Assembly: GCF_001315015.1 (NCBI RefSeq)
Contig: NZ_CP012914.1
Span: forward strand, 2,228,501 to 2,292,500
Source: Azospirillum brasilense
GTDB lineage: Bacteria > Pseudomonadota > Alphaproteobacteria > Azospirillales > Azospirillaceae
DNA length: 64,000 nucleotides
Direction: 5' to 3'
The notes under the pieces were generated by a model. That model searched no databases. It was not told where the DNA came from and saw nothing but the letters and a program-made list of their open reading frames with translations. This document shows, piece by piece, positions 46,402 through 55,844 of this stretch. A program made the translations under genes and the position numbers. The first letter of the stretch is position 1. Each line of letters begins with the position of its first letter.

Positions 46402-47097
46402 TCAGACGGTCAGGTACCGCCGGACCTCGCTCTCCTCCAGCCCGTCGCGGCTGCCTGCCAGCATGACCTCGCCGCGCTCCATCACCGCCCAGTCGTCGGC
46501 CAGATCGCGGGCGAACTCGAAATACTGCTCGACCAGCAGGATCGCCATGGTGCCCTTGTCGCGCAGGTATGAAATGGCCCGTCCGATGTCCTTGATGATG
46601 CTGGGCTGGATGCCCTCGGTCGGCTCGTCCAGCACCAGCAGCCGAGGCCGCGTCACCAGCGCCCGCCCGATGGCGAGCTGCTGCTGCTGCCCGCCCGACA
46701 GGTCGCCGCCGCGGCGGTCCAGCATGGACTTCAGCACCGGGAACAGCTCGAACACCTCGTCGGGGATGGAGCGGTCGGCGCGCTTCAGCGGCGCGTAACC
46801 GGTCAGCAGGTTTTCCCGCACCGTCAGCAGCGGGAAGATCTCGCGCCCCTGCGGGACATAGGCGATGCCGCGCCGCGCCCGCTCCGACGGGGCGAGCCTG
46901 GTGATGTCGCCGCCGTCCCAGGCGATGGTCCCGCCGGTCACCGGCTTCAGCCCGACGATGGCGCGCAGCAGCGAGGACTTGCCGACGCCGTTGCGCCCCA
47001 GCAGGCAGGTAACCTTTCCCACCTCCGCCGTCAGCGACACGCCGCGCAGCGCCTGAGCCGCGCCGTAATGGAGATCGACAGACCGTACGTCGAGCAT
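46402..47097 (-). CDS. urtE: urea ABC transporter ATP-binding protein UrtE
   Basis: A 231-residue ATPase. Walker A GRNGVGKS at residues 34-41, signature LSGGQQQQLAIGRAL, Walker B LLVLDEPTEGIQP, and the UrtE-typical SIIKDIGRAI and LLVEQYFEFARDLAD segments. Last gene of urtABCDE, separated from urtD by 160 bases containing a palindromic repeat. Confidence 0.95.
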   Translation of the reverse strand: MLDVRSVDLHYGAAQALRGVSLTAEVGKVTCLLGRNGVGKSSLLRAIVGLKPVTGGTIAWDGGDITRLAPSERARRGIAYVPQGREIFPLLTVRENLLTGYAPLKRADRSIPDEVFELFPVLKSMLDRRGGDLSGGQQQQLAIGRALVTRPRLLVLDEPTEGIQPSIIKDIGRAISYLRDKGTMAILLVEQYFEFARDLADDWAVMERGEVMLAGSRDGLEESEVRRYLTV

Positions 47098-47115
47098 GCT
47101 TGCTTTCTCCTGAAT

Positions 47116-47244
47116 CCCTTCTCCCCTCTGGGGAGAAGGTTAGGATGAGGGGGCGGCCGCAGGCCGGAAAAGCTCTGCAATGAGGCTGCGTTTCCGCCCT
47201 TCGGGCGCCCCCTCACCCTGACCCTCTCCCCAGAGGGGAGAGGG
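47116..47244. repeat. GC-rich palindromic intergenic repeat, family Q, copy 1
   Basis: Two hairpins in tandem: CCCTTCTCCCCTCTGGGGAG at the left and CCCTCTCCCCAGAGGGGAGA at the right, joined by a segment with CGCCCTTCGGGCGCCCCCTC. It fills the urtD-urtE gap. Copy 2 is at 53351-53474. Confidence 0.85.
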
Positions 47245-47257
47245 AAATACATTTGCG

Positions 47258-48004
47258 TCACCGGCCCAGATAGACGTCGATGACCTGCTTGTTGGCGCTC
47301 ACCGTATCGAGCGAACCTTCGGCCAGTACCGAGCCCTCGTGCAGCACCGTGACCTTCACGCCCAGTTCGCGGACGAAGACCATGTCATGCTCCACGACGA
47401 TCACCGAATGCTTGCCGGCGATGTCCTTCAGCAGATGGGCGGTCTGTTCCGTCTCAGCGTCGGTCATGCCGGCCACCGGTTCGTCGACCAGCAGCAGCTT
47501 CGGGTCCTGGGCCAGCAGCATGCCGATCTCCAGCCACTGCTTCTCGCCGTGCGACAGGCTGCCCGCCGGGCGGTCGCGCCGCGGCGACAGGCGGGTGATG
47601 TCGAGGATCTCCTCGATCCGCGCCCGGTCCTCCCGCGTGGCCGAGTAGGTCAGCGTCTTCAGCGGGCGGCGCGGCGCCTTCAGCGACAGTTCCAGATTGT
47701 CCCAGACCGTGTGCATCTCGAACACGGTGGGGCGCTGGAACTTGCGGCCGATGCCCAGGTTGGCGATGGCCGGCTCGCGCAGGCTGGTCAGGTCGGTGCG
47801 GCCCTCGAACAGGATGGTGCCGGTGTCGGGGCGGGTCTTGCCGGTGATGACGTCCATCATGGTCGTCTTGCCGGCGCCGTTCGGCCCGATGATCGCCCGC
47901 ATCTCGCCCGGCTCGATGACCAGAGACAGGCTGTTCAGCGCCCGGAACCCGTCGAAGCTGACCGACACGCCGTCCAGATACAGCAGGGTGTCCTCGGTGC
48001 TCAT
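47258..48004 (-). CDS. urtD: urea ABC transporter ATP-binding protein UrtD
   Basis: A 248-residue ATPase from the ATG at 48004 (MSTEDTLLYLDGVSVSFDGF). Walker A GPNGAGKT at residues 40-47, a signature variant LSHGEKQWLEIGM, Walker B LLLVDEPVAGMTDAETEQT and H-loop VVEHDM. The GEKQWLEIGM and VAGMTDAETE segments are typical of UrtD rather than LivG. Five bases after urtC. Confidence 0.95.
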   Translation of the reverse strand: MSTEDTLLYLDGVSVSFDGFRALNSLSLVIEPGEMRAIIGPNGAGKTTMMDVITGKTRPDTGTILFEGRTDLTSLREPAIANLGIGRKFQRPTVFEMHTVWDNLELSLKAPRRPLKTLTYSATREDRARIEEILDITRLSPRRDRPAGSLSHGEKQWLEIGMLLAQDPKLLLVDEPVAGMTDAETEQTAHLLKDIAGKHSVIVVEHDMVFVRELGVKVTVLHEGSVLAEGSLDTVSANKQVIDVYLGR

Positions 48005-48009
48005 CTCTC

Positions 48010-49149
48010 TCAGACTCCCTTCTGGTCCGCCGGCTTGGCGGTGACCGTGGCGCGCGCCGGCAGCCGGTCGCGGAGCTGCGCCGCCAGACCGAGGATGCCC
48101 TTGGGCAGGAACAGCGTGACCAGCACGAACAGGCCGCCGAGCGCGAACAGCCACAGCTCCGGCAGCGCCGCTGTGAAGTAGCTTTTGCCGAAATTCACCA
48201 GCACCGCACCCAGCACCGGCCCGGCCAGCGTGCCGCGCCCGCCGACGGCGACCCAGATCACCGCCTCGATGCTGCTGGCGGGGGAGAATTCCGACGGGTT
48301 GATGATGCCCACCTGCGGCACGTAGAGCGCGCCCGCCACGCCGGCCATGCAGGCCGACAGCGTCCAGGCGAACAGCTTGTAGCGGTCGGTCTCGTAGCCC
48401 AGGAAACGCACCCGGCTCTCCGCGTCGCGCACGGCGATCAGCACCTTGCCCAGCTTGGACGCCACCACGGCCGAGGCCAGAATGTAGCCGGCCGCCAGCG
48501 CCACCACCGTCGCCACGAACAGCCCGACGCGGGTCGAGGCGGCCTGGACATCGAAGCCCAGGATCTCCTTGAAGTCGGTCAGGCCGTTGTTGCCGCCCAG
48601 CCCCATGTCGTTGCGGAAGAAGGCCAGCATCAGGGCGAAGGTCATCGCCTGCGTGATGATCGACAGGTAGACGCCGGTGACGCGCGAGCGGAAGGCGAAC
48701 CAGCCGAAGGCGAAGGCGAGCAGGCCCGGCACCAGCATCACCATGATCGCGGCGAACCAGAACTGGTCGAAGCCGTGCCAGTACCAGGGCAGCTCCGTCC
48801 AGTTCAGGAAGACCATGAAGTCCGGCAGATCGGCGTTGCCGTAGACGCCGCGCGAGCCGATCTGCCGCATCAGGTACATGCCCATGGCGTAGCCGCCGAG
48901 CGTGAAGAAAGCAGCGTGGCCCAGCGACAGGATGCCGACGAAGCCCCAGACGAGGTCGAGCGACAGCGCCAGCAGGGCGAAGCACAGATATTTGCCGAGC
49001 AGCGCCACCGTGTGGGTGGACAGGTGCCACGGCGAGTCCGGGGCGGTGCCCAGCGCCATGACCGGCACCGCCACGGCCAGCACCGCCAGGACGGTCAGCA
49101 GCACGCCGGCCTTCTTGTCGAGGCCCATCAGGAAGAAATGGGTCAGCAT
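48010..49149 (-). CDS. urtC: urea ABC transporter permease UrtC
   Basis: A 379-residue LivM-like permease with about 8-9 membrane spans. Conserved FVGILSLGHAAFFTLGGYAM segment and FFRNDMGLGGNNGLTDFKEI, which is characteristic of UrtC. Near the end it has WVAVGGRGTLAGPVLGAVLV. Four bases after urtB, so translationally coupled. Confidence 0.95.
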   Translation of the reverse strand: MLTHFFLMGLDKKAGVLLTVLAVLAVAVPVMALGTAPDSPWHLSTHTVALLGKYLCFALLALSLDLVWGFVGILSLGHAAFFTLGGYAMGMYLMRQIGSRGVYGNADLPDFMVFLNWTELPWYWHGFDQFWFAAIMVMLVPGLLAFAFGWFAFRSRVTGVYLSIITQAMTFALMLAFFRNDMGLGGNNGLTDFKEILGFDVQAASTRVGLFVATVVALAAGYILASAVVASKLGKVLIAVRDAESRVRFLGYETDRYKLFAWTLSACMAGVAGALYVPQVGIINPSEFSPASSIEAVIWVAVGGRGTLAGPVLGAVLVNFGKSYFTAALPELWLFALGGLFVLVTLFLPKGILGLAAQLRDRLPARATVTAKPADQKGV

Positions 49150-49153
49150 CGGA

Positions 49154-50758
49154 TCAGGCCTCCACCGCCCGGCCCTTCAGCGCGAACAGGCCGCGCGGAC
49201 GCCGTTGGATGAACAGGATGATGAAGATCAGCACCAGGATCTTGCCCAGCACCGCGCCCGCGTAGGGCTCCAGGAACTTGTTGACGCCGCCGAGCGCCAG
49301 CGCGCCGACCAGCGTGCCCCACAGGTTGCCGACGCCACCGAACACCACGACCATGAAGCTGTCGATGATGTAGCCCTGGCCCAGGTTGGGGCTGACGTTG
49401 TCGATCTGGCTCAGCGCCACCCCGGCCAGACCAGCGATGCCGGAGCCGAGCCCGAAGGTCAGCGCGTCCACCCGCGCCGTGCGGATGCCCATGGCGTTGG
49501 CCATGCTGCGGTTCTGGGTGACGGCGCGGATGCTCAGCCCGAACCACGTCTTGCGCAGCGCCACCAGCAGCGCGCCGAAGACGAGAAAGGCGAAGACGAC
49601 GATCCACAGCCGCCCGTAGGTGATGGTCAGCCCGCCGAGTTCAAAGGCGCCGGACATCCAGGACGGGGCGCCGACCTCGCGGTTCGTCGGCCCGAAGATG
49701 GAGCGCACCGCCTGCTGCAGCGCCAGCGACAGGCCCCAGGTCGCCAGCAGCGTTTCCAGCGGACGCCCATAGAGCCAGCGGATCACGCTGCGCTCGATGG
49801 CGACGCCGACCGCGCCGGAAACCAGGAAGGCGACGGGCAGAGCCACCAGGATGGAGAAATCGAACAGGCCCGGCGCCCACTGGCGGAAGGCCTCCTGCAC
49901 CAGGAAGGTGGCGTAGGCGCCGATCATCACCATCTCGCCATGCGCCATGTTGATGACGCCCATGACGCCGAAGGTGACGGCCAGCCCGATCGCCGCCAGC
50001 AGCAGCACCGAGCCGAGCGACAGGCCGTACCACAGATTTTGCGCGGCACCCCACAGGGCGAGCCGCTGCTCGACGGACGCGATGGCCTTCGTCGCGGCGT
50101 CCTTCACCGCGTCGCTGCCGGTGTTGGCAGCGCCGTTCAGCAGGGCCAGCGCGTCCTGGTCGCCGCGCTCCTGAAGCACCGCGACGGCGGCGATCTTGTC
50201 GGCGTCGGGCGCGTCCCCGGTCAGCAGGACGGAGGCCCGCGCCTGGGTCATCGCGCGGCGGACGCGCTCGTCGGATTCCTTGGCCAGCGCCGTGTTGAGC
50301 GCGTCCAGCGCGTTGGCGTCGCGGCTCTTGAACACCGCCTCGGCCGCCTGCCGGCGCGTGTTGGCGTCGGGGCTCATCAGGGTGAGAGCGCCGAGCGTCG
50401 CGCTGATCGTGCGGCGCAAAGCGTTGTTGATGCGGATTTTCTCGACCGCGTTGCGGTCCGCTTCGCCGATGGCGGCGCCGGTCACCGGGTCGGTCAGGGC
50501 GTAGCCATTGCCGGCGCGCTTGGCGACGACCACGGCGCCGTCCACCTTGCGGACGTGCAGGTCGCCGGCCTGAAGGGCCTCGATCACCGGCACGACGGCG
50601 GGATCGCCCGTCTCGGCCAGCCCGGCGAGGGCCTTTTCGGTCTCGGCGTAGCTGCCGGCACCCAGGCCGCGGACCAGCGGTGCCAGATCGGCGGCGAAGG
50701 CGGACGGTGCGGCCAGCGCCAGAAACGCGGCCAGCAGCCAGCAGAATGCGCGGTGCAT
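49154..50758 (-). CDS. urtB: urea ABC transporter permease UrtB
   Basis: A 534-residue permease. A signal peptide (residues 1-22) and a periplasmic helical N-terminal domain (about 23-230, HEAT-like and Ala-rich), typical of proteobacterial UrtB, precede the LivH-like membrane domain (from about 235). That domain has VTFGVMGVINMAHGEMVMIG and VVVFGGVGNLWGTLVGALAL. It is separated from urtA by 173 bases with a palindromic repeat. Confidence 0.95.
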   Translation of the reverse strand: MHRAFCWLLAAFLALAAPSAFAADLAPLVRGLGAGSYAETEKALAGLAETGDPAVVPVIEALQAGDLHVRKVDGAVVVAKRAGNGYALTDPVTGAAIGEADRNAVEKIRINNALRRTISATLGALTLMSPDANTRRQAAEAVFKSRDANALDALNTALAKESDERVRRAMTQARASVLLTGDAPDADKIAAVAVLQERGDQDALALLNGAANTGSDAVKDAATKAIASVEQRLALWGAAQNLWYGLSLGSVLLLAAIGLAVTFGVMGVINMAHGEMVMIGAYATFLVQEAFRQWAPGLFDFSILVALPVAFLVSGAVGVAIERSVIRWLYGRPLETLLATWGLSLALQQAVRSIFGPTNREVGAPSWMSGAFELGGLTITYGRLWIVVFAFLVFGALLVALRKTWFGLSIRAVTQNRSMANAMGIRTARVDALTFGLGSGIAGLAGVALSQIDNVSPNLGQGYIIDSFMVVVFGGVGNLWGTLVGALALGGVNKFLEPYAGAVLGKILVLIFIILFIQRRPRGLFALKGRAVEA

Positions 50759-50806
50759 CGCGGTTCCTGTGATGTGTCGGAAGTCGTTTTTCTAAAAGAG
50801 GGCGTT

Positions 50807-50892
50807 GCCCCCACCCCGGCCCTCCCCCGCTTCGCAAGGGAGGGAGCATGGTCCCCTCCCCTGCGACAGCGGGGGAGGGTTAGGGAGGGGGC
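50807..50892. repeat. GC-rich palindromic intergenic repeat, family R, copy 2
   Basis: An 86-bp element with the same termini as copy 1: GCCCCCACCCCGGCCCTCCC at the left and GGGGGAGGGTTAGGGAGGGG plus GC at the right. It lies between urtA and urtB, where a stable hairpin could reduce expression of the membrane genes relative to the binding protein. Confidence 0.85.
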
Positions 50893-50931
50893 ATCACGCA
50901 GGACAGTTACCGAAAGGCGTTCAGACGGTCC

Positions 50932-52251
50932 TCACGACCCCTTGCCGCCGCACTTGCCGGTCTTCACGTTGAAGTTGCCGCAGGACATCGGGGCGCGCCA
51001 ATCGGAGATCAGATCCTTGCTGTCCGGCAGGAAGTCCGACCACTCGTCGCCGGCCACGAGGCCCGGCGTCTTGGAGACGGTCTCGAACTGGCCGTTCTCC
51101 TGCACTTCGCCGATCAGCACCGGCTTGGTGATGTGGTGGTTCGGCAGCATGGCCGAGTAGCCGCCGGTCAGGTTCGGCACAGCGACGCCGACGAGGCTGT
51201 CGATCACCGCGTTGCTGTCGGTGGTGCCGGCCTTCTCGACCGCCTTCACCCACATGTTGAAGCCGATGTAGTGGGCTTCCATCGGGTCGTTGGTGACGCG
51301 CTTGTCGTTCTTGGTGAAGGCCTGCCACTTCTTGATGAAGTCGCTGTTCTCCGGCGTGTCCACCGACATGAAGTAGTTCCAGGCGGCGAGATGCCCGACC
51401 AGCGGCTTGGTGTCGATGCCGGCCAGCTCCTCCTCACCCACGGAGAAGGCGACGACGGGGATGTCCTGCGCCTTGACGCCCTGGTTGCCCAGCTCCTTGT
51501 AGAAGGGGACGTTGGCGTCGCCGTTGATGGTCGAGACGACCGCGGTCTTCTTGCCGGCGGAGCCGAATTTCTTGATGTCGGCGACGATGTTCTGCCAGTC
51601 GGAATGGCCGAACGGGGTGTAGTTGATCATGATGTCCTCGGACTTCACGCCCTTGGACTTCAGGTAGGTTTCCAGGATCTTGTTGGTCGTGCGCGGATAG
51701 ACGTAGTCGGTGCCGGCCAGCACCCAGCGCTGCACGCCTTCCTTTTCCGCCAGATAGTCGACGGCGGGGATCGCCTGCTGGTTCGGGGCGGCGCCGGTGT
51801 AGAAGACGTTGCGCGAGGACTCCTCGCCTTCATACTGCACCGGGTAGAACAGGATGCTGTTCAGCTCCTCGAACACCGGCAGGACGGACTTGCGGCTGAC
51901 CGAGGTCCAGCAGCCGAACACCGCGGCCACCTTGTCCTTGCTGACCAGCTCGCGCGCTTTTTCGGCGAACAGGGGCCAGTTGGAGGCGGGATCGACGACG
52001 ACCGGCTCCAGCTTCTTGCCGAGAACGCCGCCCTTCTTGTTCTGCTCTTCGATGAGCATCAGCATGACGTCCTTCAGCGTGGTCTCGCTGATCGCCATGG
52101 TGCCCGACAGGGAATGGAGGATGCCGACCTTGATGGTGTCCTGGGCCGACGCCGGGGCGGCGAAGCCCGCGGCGAACGTGACGGCAAGGCCGGCGGCCGC
52201 CGCAAGGGTGCGACCGGTCTTGAAGCCCGACTGGAACCCCGTCTTGAACAT
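50932..52251 (-). CDS. urtA: urea ABC transporter substrate-binding protein UrtA
   Basis: A 439-residue periplasmic protein with a signal peptide (cleavage near ASA-QD, about residue 36). The mature part starts DTIKVGILHSLSGTMAISET and includes VFGCWTSVSRKSVLPVFEEL and LFYPVQYEGEESSRNVFYTG, both specific to the UrtA/FmdD group. The C-terminus MSCGNFNVKTGKCGGKGS has two cysteines. A sigma54-type promoter lies about 60 bases upstream. First gene of urtABCDE; no urease genes in the window. Confidence 0.95.
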   Translation of the reverse strand: MFKTGFQSGFKTGRTLAAAAGLAVTFAAGFAAPASAQDTIKVGILHSLSGTMAISETTLKDVMLMLIEEQNKKGGVLGKKLEPVVVDPASNWPLFAEKARELVSKDKVAAVFGCWTSVSRKSVLPVFEELNSILFYPVQYEGEESSRNVFYTGAAPNQQAIPAVDYLAEKEGVQRWVLAGTDYVYPRTTNKILETYLKSKGVKSEDIMINYTPFGHSDWQNIVADIKKFGSAGKKTAVVSTINGDANVPFYKELGNQGVKAQDIPVVAFSVGEEELAGIDTKPLVGHLAAWNYFMSVDTPENSDFIKKWQAFTKNDKRVTNDPMEAHYIGFNMWVKAVEKAGTTDSNAVIDSLVGVAVPNLTGGYSAMLPNHHITKPVLIGEVQENGQFETVSKTPGLVAGDEWSDFLPDSKDLISDWRAPMSCGNFNVKTGKCGGKGS

Positions 52252-52310
52252 TGTGAATACCCCCCGTTCTTTGGTCTGGCGCCCGCCTCAGGCGCCCAGG
52301 GGTATCCTTC

Positions 52311-52325
52311 GCAAATGTGATGCCA
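52311..52325 (-). promoter_or_regulatory. sigma54 (RpoN)-type promoter of urtA
   Basis: Minus strand TGGCATCACATTTGC, close to the consensus TGGCAC-N5-TTGC, with GG and GC exactly ten bases apart (-24/-12). Transcription would begin about 12 bases downstream, near 52299. A sigma54 promoter on a urea transporter fits control by NtrB/NtrC under nitrogen limitation. I saw no clear NtrC dyad upstream. Confidence 0.7.
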
Positions 52326-52463
52326 CAGCCGGTTTTCAGGAAGGCGGTTCAGGGAATCCGCAGCGATCCACAGCCCAACATTCGCTTACGAATTATGCAC
52401 GCTTCCGTTTTATGCTCAAATTTTGCTCATTTCCGCTGAAATGACTTCTTTTTAGGCGTTGCT

Positions 52464-53327
52464 TCACACCGAAGACCGATGCCGTTCGACACAGACCGAC
52501 AGCACCTCATCCAAAGGTCGTGCCCACCACTGGCGCGAGAATATTTCAACCTCGGAATAGCCTTTGAATCCAACGGCTTCCACCCAGCCACGGATCATTG
52601 GAATATCGATCATTCCATCGCCCATCATGCCCCGGTCCTCCAGCAGATCGGCGGTCGGCACCAGCCAATCGCACACATGGAAGGCACACAGGCGATTCCG
52701 GCCCGCCCGGCGGATCTGCGCCTCCAGTTCCGGGTCCCACCAGACATGATAGACGTCCAACGCCACGCCCAGCGCTCCAGTTCCCTCCGGGTCCAGCCGG
52801 TCGCAGAGATCGAGCGCGTGGCCCATCGTGTTCACGCAGGCGCGATCGGCGGCGTACATCGGGTGCAGCGGCTCGATGGCGAGCGGCATTCCGGCGCCGC
52901 GGGCGTGCTCAAGCAGCTCGGCGATGCCGTCCTCCACCTGGGCGCGGGCCAGCGCGATGTCCTTGGACGGCGGGGAGCCGGGGCGGGAGAATTGCGGCAG
53001 CCCGCCGACCACCAGCACGAGGCAGGGGGCGCCCAGGGCCACCGCCTCGTCCACGGCGCGGCGGTTGTCGTCGCGCACCTCGGCCCGGCGGTCGGGATCG
53101 GCGGGGAACATGCCGCCGCGGCAGTAGCCGGACAGCTCCAGCCCCAGTTCCTTCACGGACCGGACGGCACGGTCCAGCCCCACCGCGGCCACCTGATCCC
53201 GCCAGGGCGAGACGGCGCGGATTCCGTGGCGGGCACAGGCGTCGAAGATCTGCAGCAGGTCGCCCTGCTTGCGCACCGTGGCCGTGTTGATGGACAGCCA
53301 GCGATGATCGCCAGAGAAGTCGCGCAT
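52464..53327 (-). CDS. sugar-phosphate isomerase/epimerase, xylose-isomerase-like TIM barrel
   Basis: A 287-residue AP-endonuclease-2/xylose-isomerase-like protein from the ATG at 53327 (MRDFSGDHRWLSINTATVRK). Metal-ligand segments are in order: PLAIEPLHPMYA (Glu), ALDVYHVWWD (Asp, His), CAFHVCDW (His, Asp) and GYSEVEIFS (Glu). It probably isomerises or epimerises a keto or aldo sugar, or acts on a related product. It is the last gene of the catabolic cluster, separated from the DUF993 gene by a palindromic repeat. Confidence 0.85.
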   Translation of the reverse strand: MRDFSGDHRWLSINTATVRKQGDLLQIFDACARHGIRAVSPWRDQVAAVGLDRAVRSVKELGLELSGYCRGGMFPADPDRRAEVRDDNRRAVDEAVALGAPCLVLVVGGLPQFSRPGSPPSKDIALARAQVEDGIAELLEHARGAGMPLAIEPLHPMYAADRACVNTMGHALDLCDRLDPEGTGALGVALDVYHVWWDPELEAQIRRAGRNRLCAFHVCDWLVPTADLLEDRGMMGDGMIDIPMIRGWVEAVGFKGYSEVEIFSRQWWARPLDEVLSVCVERHRSSV

Positions 53328-53350
53328 GATCGTGGTCCTTTTCGTTCTCG

Positions 53351-53474
53351 CCCCCTCTCCCCTCTGGGGAGAGGGCTGGGGTGAGGGGGTCCCGCGATGC
53401 CTGAGCGTACGGTCCCCCGAGAACCCCCTCACCCGGCGCCTTCGGCGCCCCCCTCTCCCCAGAGGGGAGAGGGG
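53351..53474. repeat. GC-rich palindromic intergenic repeat, family Q, copy 2
   Basis: Tandem hairpins CCCCTCTCCCCTCTGGGGAG at the left and CCCCTCTCCCCAGAGGGGAG at the right, with CGGCGCCTTCGGCGCCCCCC between, like copy 1 at 47116-47244. It lies between the aldolase-like and TIM-barrel genes. Confidence 0.85.
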
Positions 53475-53483
53475 CTTATCCCC

Positions 53484-54656
53484 TCACACCGCCTCGATGC
53501 CGCGGACGGCCAGGACGTCGGCCATGCGCCACACCGCTTCCTCCGGGTCGCGCAGCAGCCCGGCCTTGTCGGCCAGCCGGAAAATCTCCGCCAGATGCAG
53601 GGTGGAGCGCGTGCCCTCCTGCCCGCCGATCATCGTGAAATGGTCCTGGTGGCCGTTCAGATAGGCCATGAAGACCACCCCGGTCTTGTAGAAACGGGTC
53701 GGCGCCTTGAAGATGTGGCGGGACAGCGGAACGGTCGGCTCCAGAATCTCGTGGAAGCGTCCCTCCTCGCCCGCCGCCAGCTCGGCCAAGGCCGCCGCGG
53801 CCGCCGGGGCGATGGCGTCGAAGATGCCCAGCAGAGCGTCGGAATGCCCCTCCGCGTCGCCGGCGATCAGCTCCGCGTAGTTGAAGTCGTCGCCGGTGTA
53901 CATGCGCACGCCGGGGGCCAGACGGCGGCGCATGACGATCTCCTTGTCCTTGTCGAGCAGGGAGATCTTCACCCCGTCGACCTTGGCCGCGAAGTCGTTG
54001 ATGATGCCGACCGCGGTGTCGAGCGCCACCGGGAAGTCGTTGGTTCCCCAGTAACCGGCCAGCGCCGGGTCGAACATGTCGCCCAGCCAGTGGATGATCA
54101 CCGGGCTGCGCACCTGGGAGAGGATGCGGCTGTAGACGCGGACGTAGTCGTCCGGCCCCTTGGCCACGCGGGCGAGCGCGCGCGACGCCATCAGGATCAC
54201 CCGCCCGCCGAGATCCTCGACCGCGGCGACCTGCGTCTCGTAGGCGCGGATCACGTCGTCGAGGGAGCGGGCGTCCTCCGGCGCCAGATGGTCGGTGCCC
54301 GCCCCGCAGGCGATCAGCGCGTTGCCGCGCGCCTTCGCCGCGGTCAGGGAGCGCCGGATCAGCTCCAGCGAGGCGTTCCAGTCCAGCCCCATGCCGCGCT
54401 GCGCGGTGTCCATCGCCTCGGCCACGCCGAATCCGAGGTCCCACAGATGCTCGCGGAAGGCGATGGTGCGGTCCCAGTCGATGGCCGGGGTCAGCCAGGG
54501 GTCGTTGTCGGCCAGCGGGTCGGCCACCATGTGGGCGGCGGCGTAGGCCACGCGGTTCAGCGGCCGGTCAGTGCGGGCGGGGAAGCCGCGCGCGGGGGCG
54601 ACCTCGTAGCTTTCCAGCGACCGGTCGGCGCGCGGCAGCTTGATGGTCAGTGCCAT
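53484..54656 (-). CDS. DUF993 / dihydrodipicolinate-synthase-like protein
   Basis: A 390-residue protein from the ATG at 54656 (MALTIKLPRADRSLESYEVA), with GGAGGG nine bases upstream. It has the TIM-barrel pattern of class I pyruvate aldolases: HWLGDMFDPALAGYWG in the middle and VDGVKISLLDKDKEI, where Lys230 is placed like the Schiff-base lysine of DapA. The family is about 90 residues longer than DapA and its reaction is not established to my knowledge. Its neighbours (dehydrogenase, isomerase, enolase-like enzyme) suggest it cleaves or dehydrates a sugar-acid intermediate. Confidence 0.8.
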   Translation of the reverse strand: MALTIKLPRADRSLESYEVAPARGFPARTDRPLNRVAYAAAHMVADPLADNDPWLTPAIDWDRTIAFREHLWDLGFGVAEAMDTAQRGMGLDWNASLELIRRSLTAAKARGNALIACGAGTDHLAPEDARSLDDVIRAYETQVAAVEDLGGRVILMASRALARVAKGPDDYVRVYSRILSQVRSPVIIHWLGDMFDPALAGYWGTNDFPVALDTAVGIINDFAAKVDGVKISLLDKDKEIVMRRRLAPGVRMYTGDDFNYAELIAGDAEGHSDALLGIFDAIAPAAAAALAELAAGEEGRFHEILEPTVPLSRHIFKAPTRFYKTGVVFMAYLNGHQDHFTMIGGQEGTRSTLHLAEIFRLADKAGLLRDPEEAVWRMADVLAVRGIEAV

Positions 54657-54672
54657 GGACAAGGCCCTCCGG

Positions 54673-55824
54673 TCAGGCGGTCAGCGAGGGAACGTCGACC
54701 CAGCGGCGCTCCTTCCAGCTCTTCAGCGCGGCTTCGACGAGTTGCACGCCCTTGGCGCCCTCGATCAGCCCGTGATTGAAGGGGGCGTCCTCGACGACGT
54801 GGCGGATGAAGGACTCCCACTGCGTCTTGAAGCCGTTGTCGGTCGGCTGGTTGTCGGGCACCGGCTGCCACGTCGCGTAGAAGTCCATGGTCTGCTTCTG
54901 GTCCGGGTTCCACACCGGGCGCGGCGTGCCCTGGCGCGGCTGGATCACGCAGTCGCTCAGGCCCGCGACCGCCGAGCCGTGGGTGCCGTCCACCTGGAAG
55001 GTCACCAGATCGTCGCGGTACACCCGCGTCGCCCAGGAGGAGTTGATGTGGGCGATGACTCCGCCCTCCAGCTCGAAGGTGGCGTAGGCCGCGTCGTCGG
55101 CGGTGGCCTGATAGCGCTTGCCCTGCTCGTCCCAGCGCTCCGGGATGTGGATGGCGCCCAGGCAGGAGACGCTCTTGACCTGCCCGAAAAGGTTGTCGAG
55201 CACGTAGCGCCAGTGGCAGACCATGTCGAGGATGATGCCGCCGCCATCCTCCTCCCGGTAGTTCCAGGAGGGGCGTTGGGCCGGCTGCCAGTCGCCCTCG
55301 AACACCCAATAGCCGAACTCGCCGCGCACCGAGAGGATCTTCCCGAAGAAGCCGCTGTCGCGCAGCATCTTCAGCTTCTGCAGGCCGGGCAGAAACAACT
55401 TGTCCTGCACGGTGCCGTTCTTCACCCCGGCCTCCTCGGCCAGCCGGACGACGCGCAGCGCCTCCTCCAGGTTGGTGGCGATGGGCTTCTCGCAATAGAC
55501 GTGCTTGCCGGCGCGGATCGCCGCCTCCAGCAGCGTCGGGCGCATCTGGGTGGTGCCGGCGTCGAAGAAGATCGTGTCGTCCGGGTTCGCCAGGGCCGCG
55601 TCCAGATTGTCGGTCCAGCGCTCCACGCCGTGGCGCTGGGCCAGCTCGCGGATCTTCTCGGCGTTGCGCCCGACCAGGATGGGGTCCGGCATGACGCGGG
55701 ACCCGTCGGACAGCGTGACGCCGCCTTGCGCCCGGATGGCGAGGATCGACCGGATCAGGTGCTGGTTCATGCCCATGCGGCCGGTCACGCCATGCATGAT
55801 GATACCAAGGCGCTTCGTGCTCAT
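54673..55824 (-). CDS. Gfo/Idh/MocA-family oxidoreductase
   Basis: A 383-residue NAD(P)-dependent dehydrogenase. The N-terminal Rossmann motif is unusual, [19 protein letters not shown], closer to the DapB-style GVTGRMG than to GxGxxG. The family EKP motif (YCEKPIATN) is at residues 112-114. The C-terminal sheet domain contains [15 protein letters not shown], where Asp and His are likely substrate/catalytic residues. It probably oxidises a cyclic polyol or sugar. 16 bases upstream of the DUF993 gene and 20 bases downstream of the enolase-like gene, so in the same operon. Confidence 0.88.
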   Translation of the reverse strand: MSTKRLGIIMHGVTGRMGMNQHLIRSILAIRAQGGVTLSDGSRVMPDPILVGRNAEKIRELAQRHGVERWTDNLDAALANPDDTIFFDAGTTQMRPTLLEAAIRAGKHVYCEKPIATNLEEALRVVRLAEEAGVKNGTVQDKLFLPGLQKLKMLRDSGFFGKILSVRGEFGYWVFEGDWQPAQRPSWNYREEDGGGIILDMVCHWRYVLDNLFGQVKSVSCLGAIHIPERWDEQGKRYQATADDAAYATFELEGGVIAHINSSWATRVYRDDLVTFQVDGTHGSAVAGLSDCVIQPRQGTPRPVWNPDQKQTMDFYATWQPVPDNQPTDNGFKTQWESFIRHVVEDAPFNHGLIEGAKGVQLVEAALKSWKERRWVDVPSLTA

Positions 55825-55844
55825 GTCGAGGACTCCCTAGGGGA

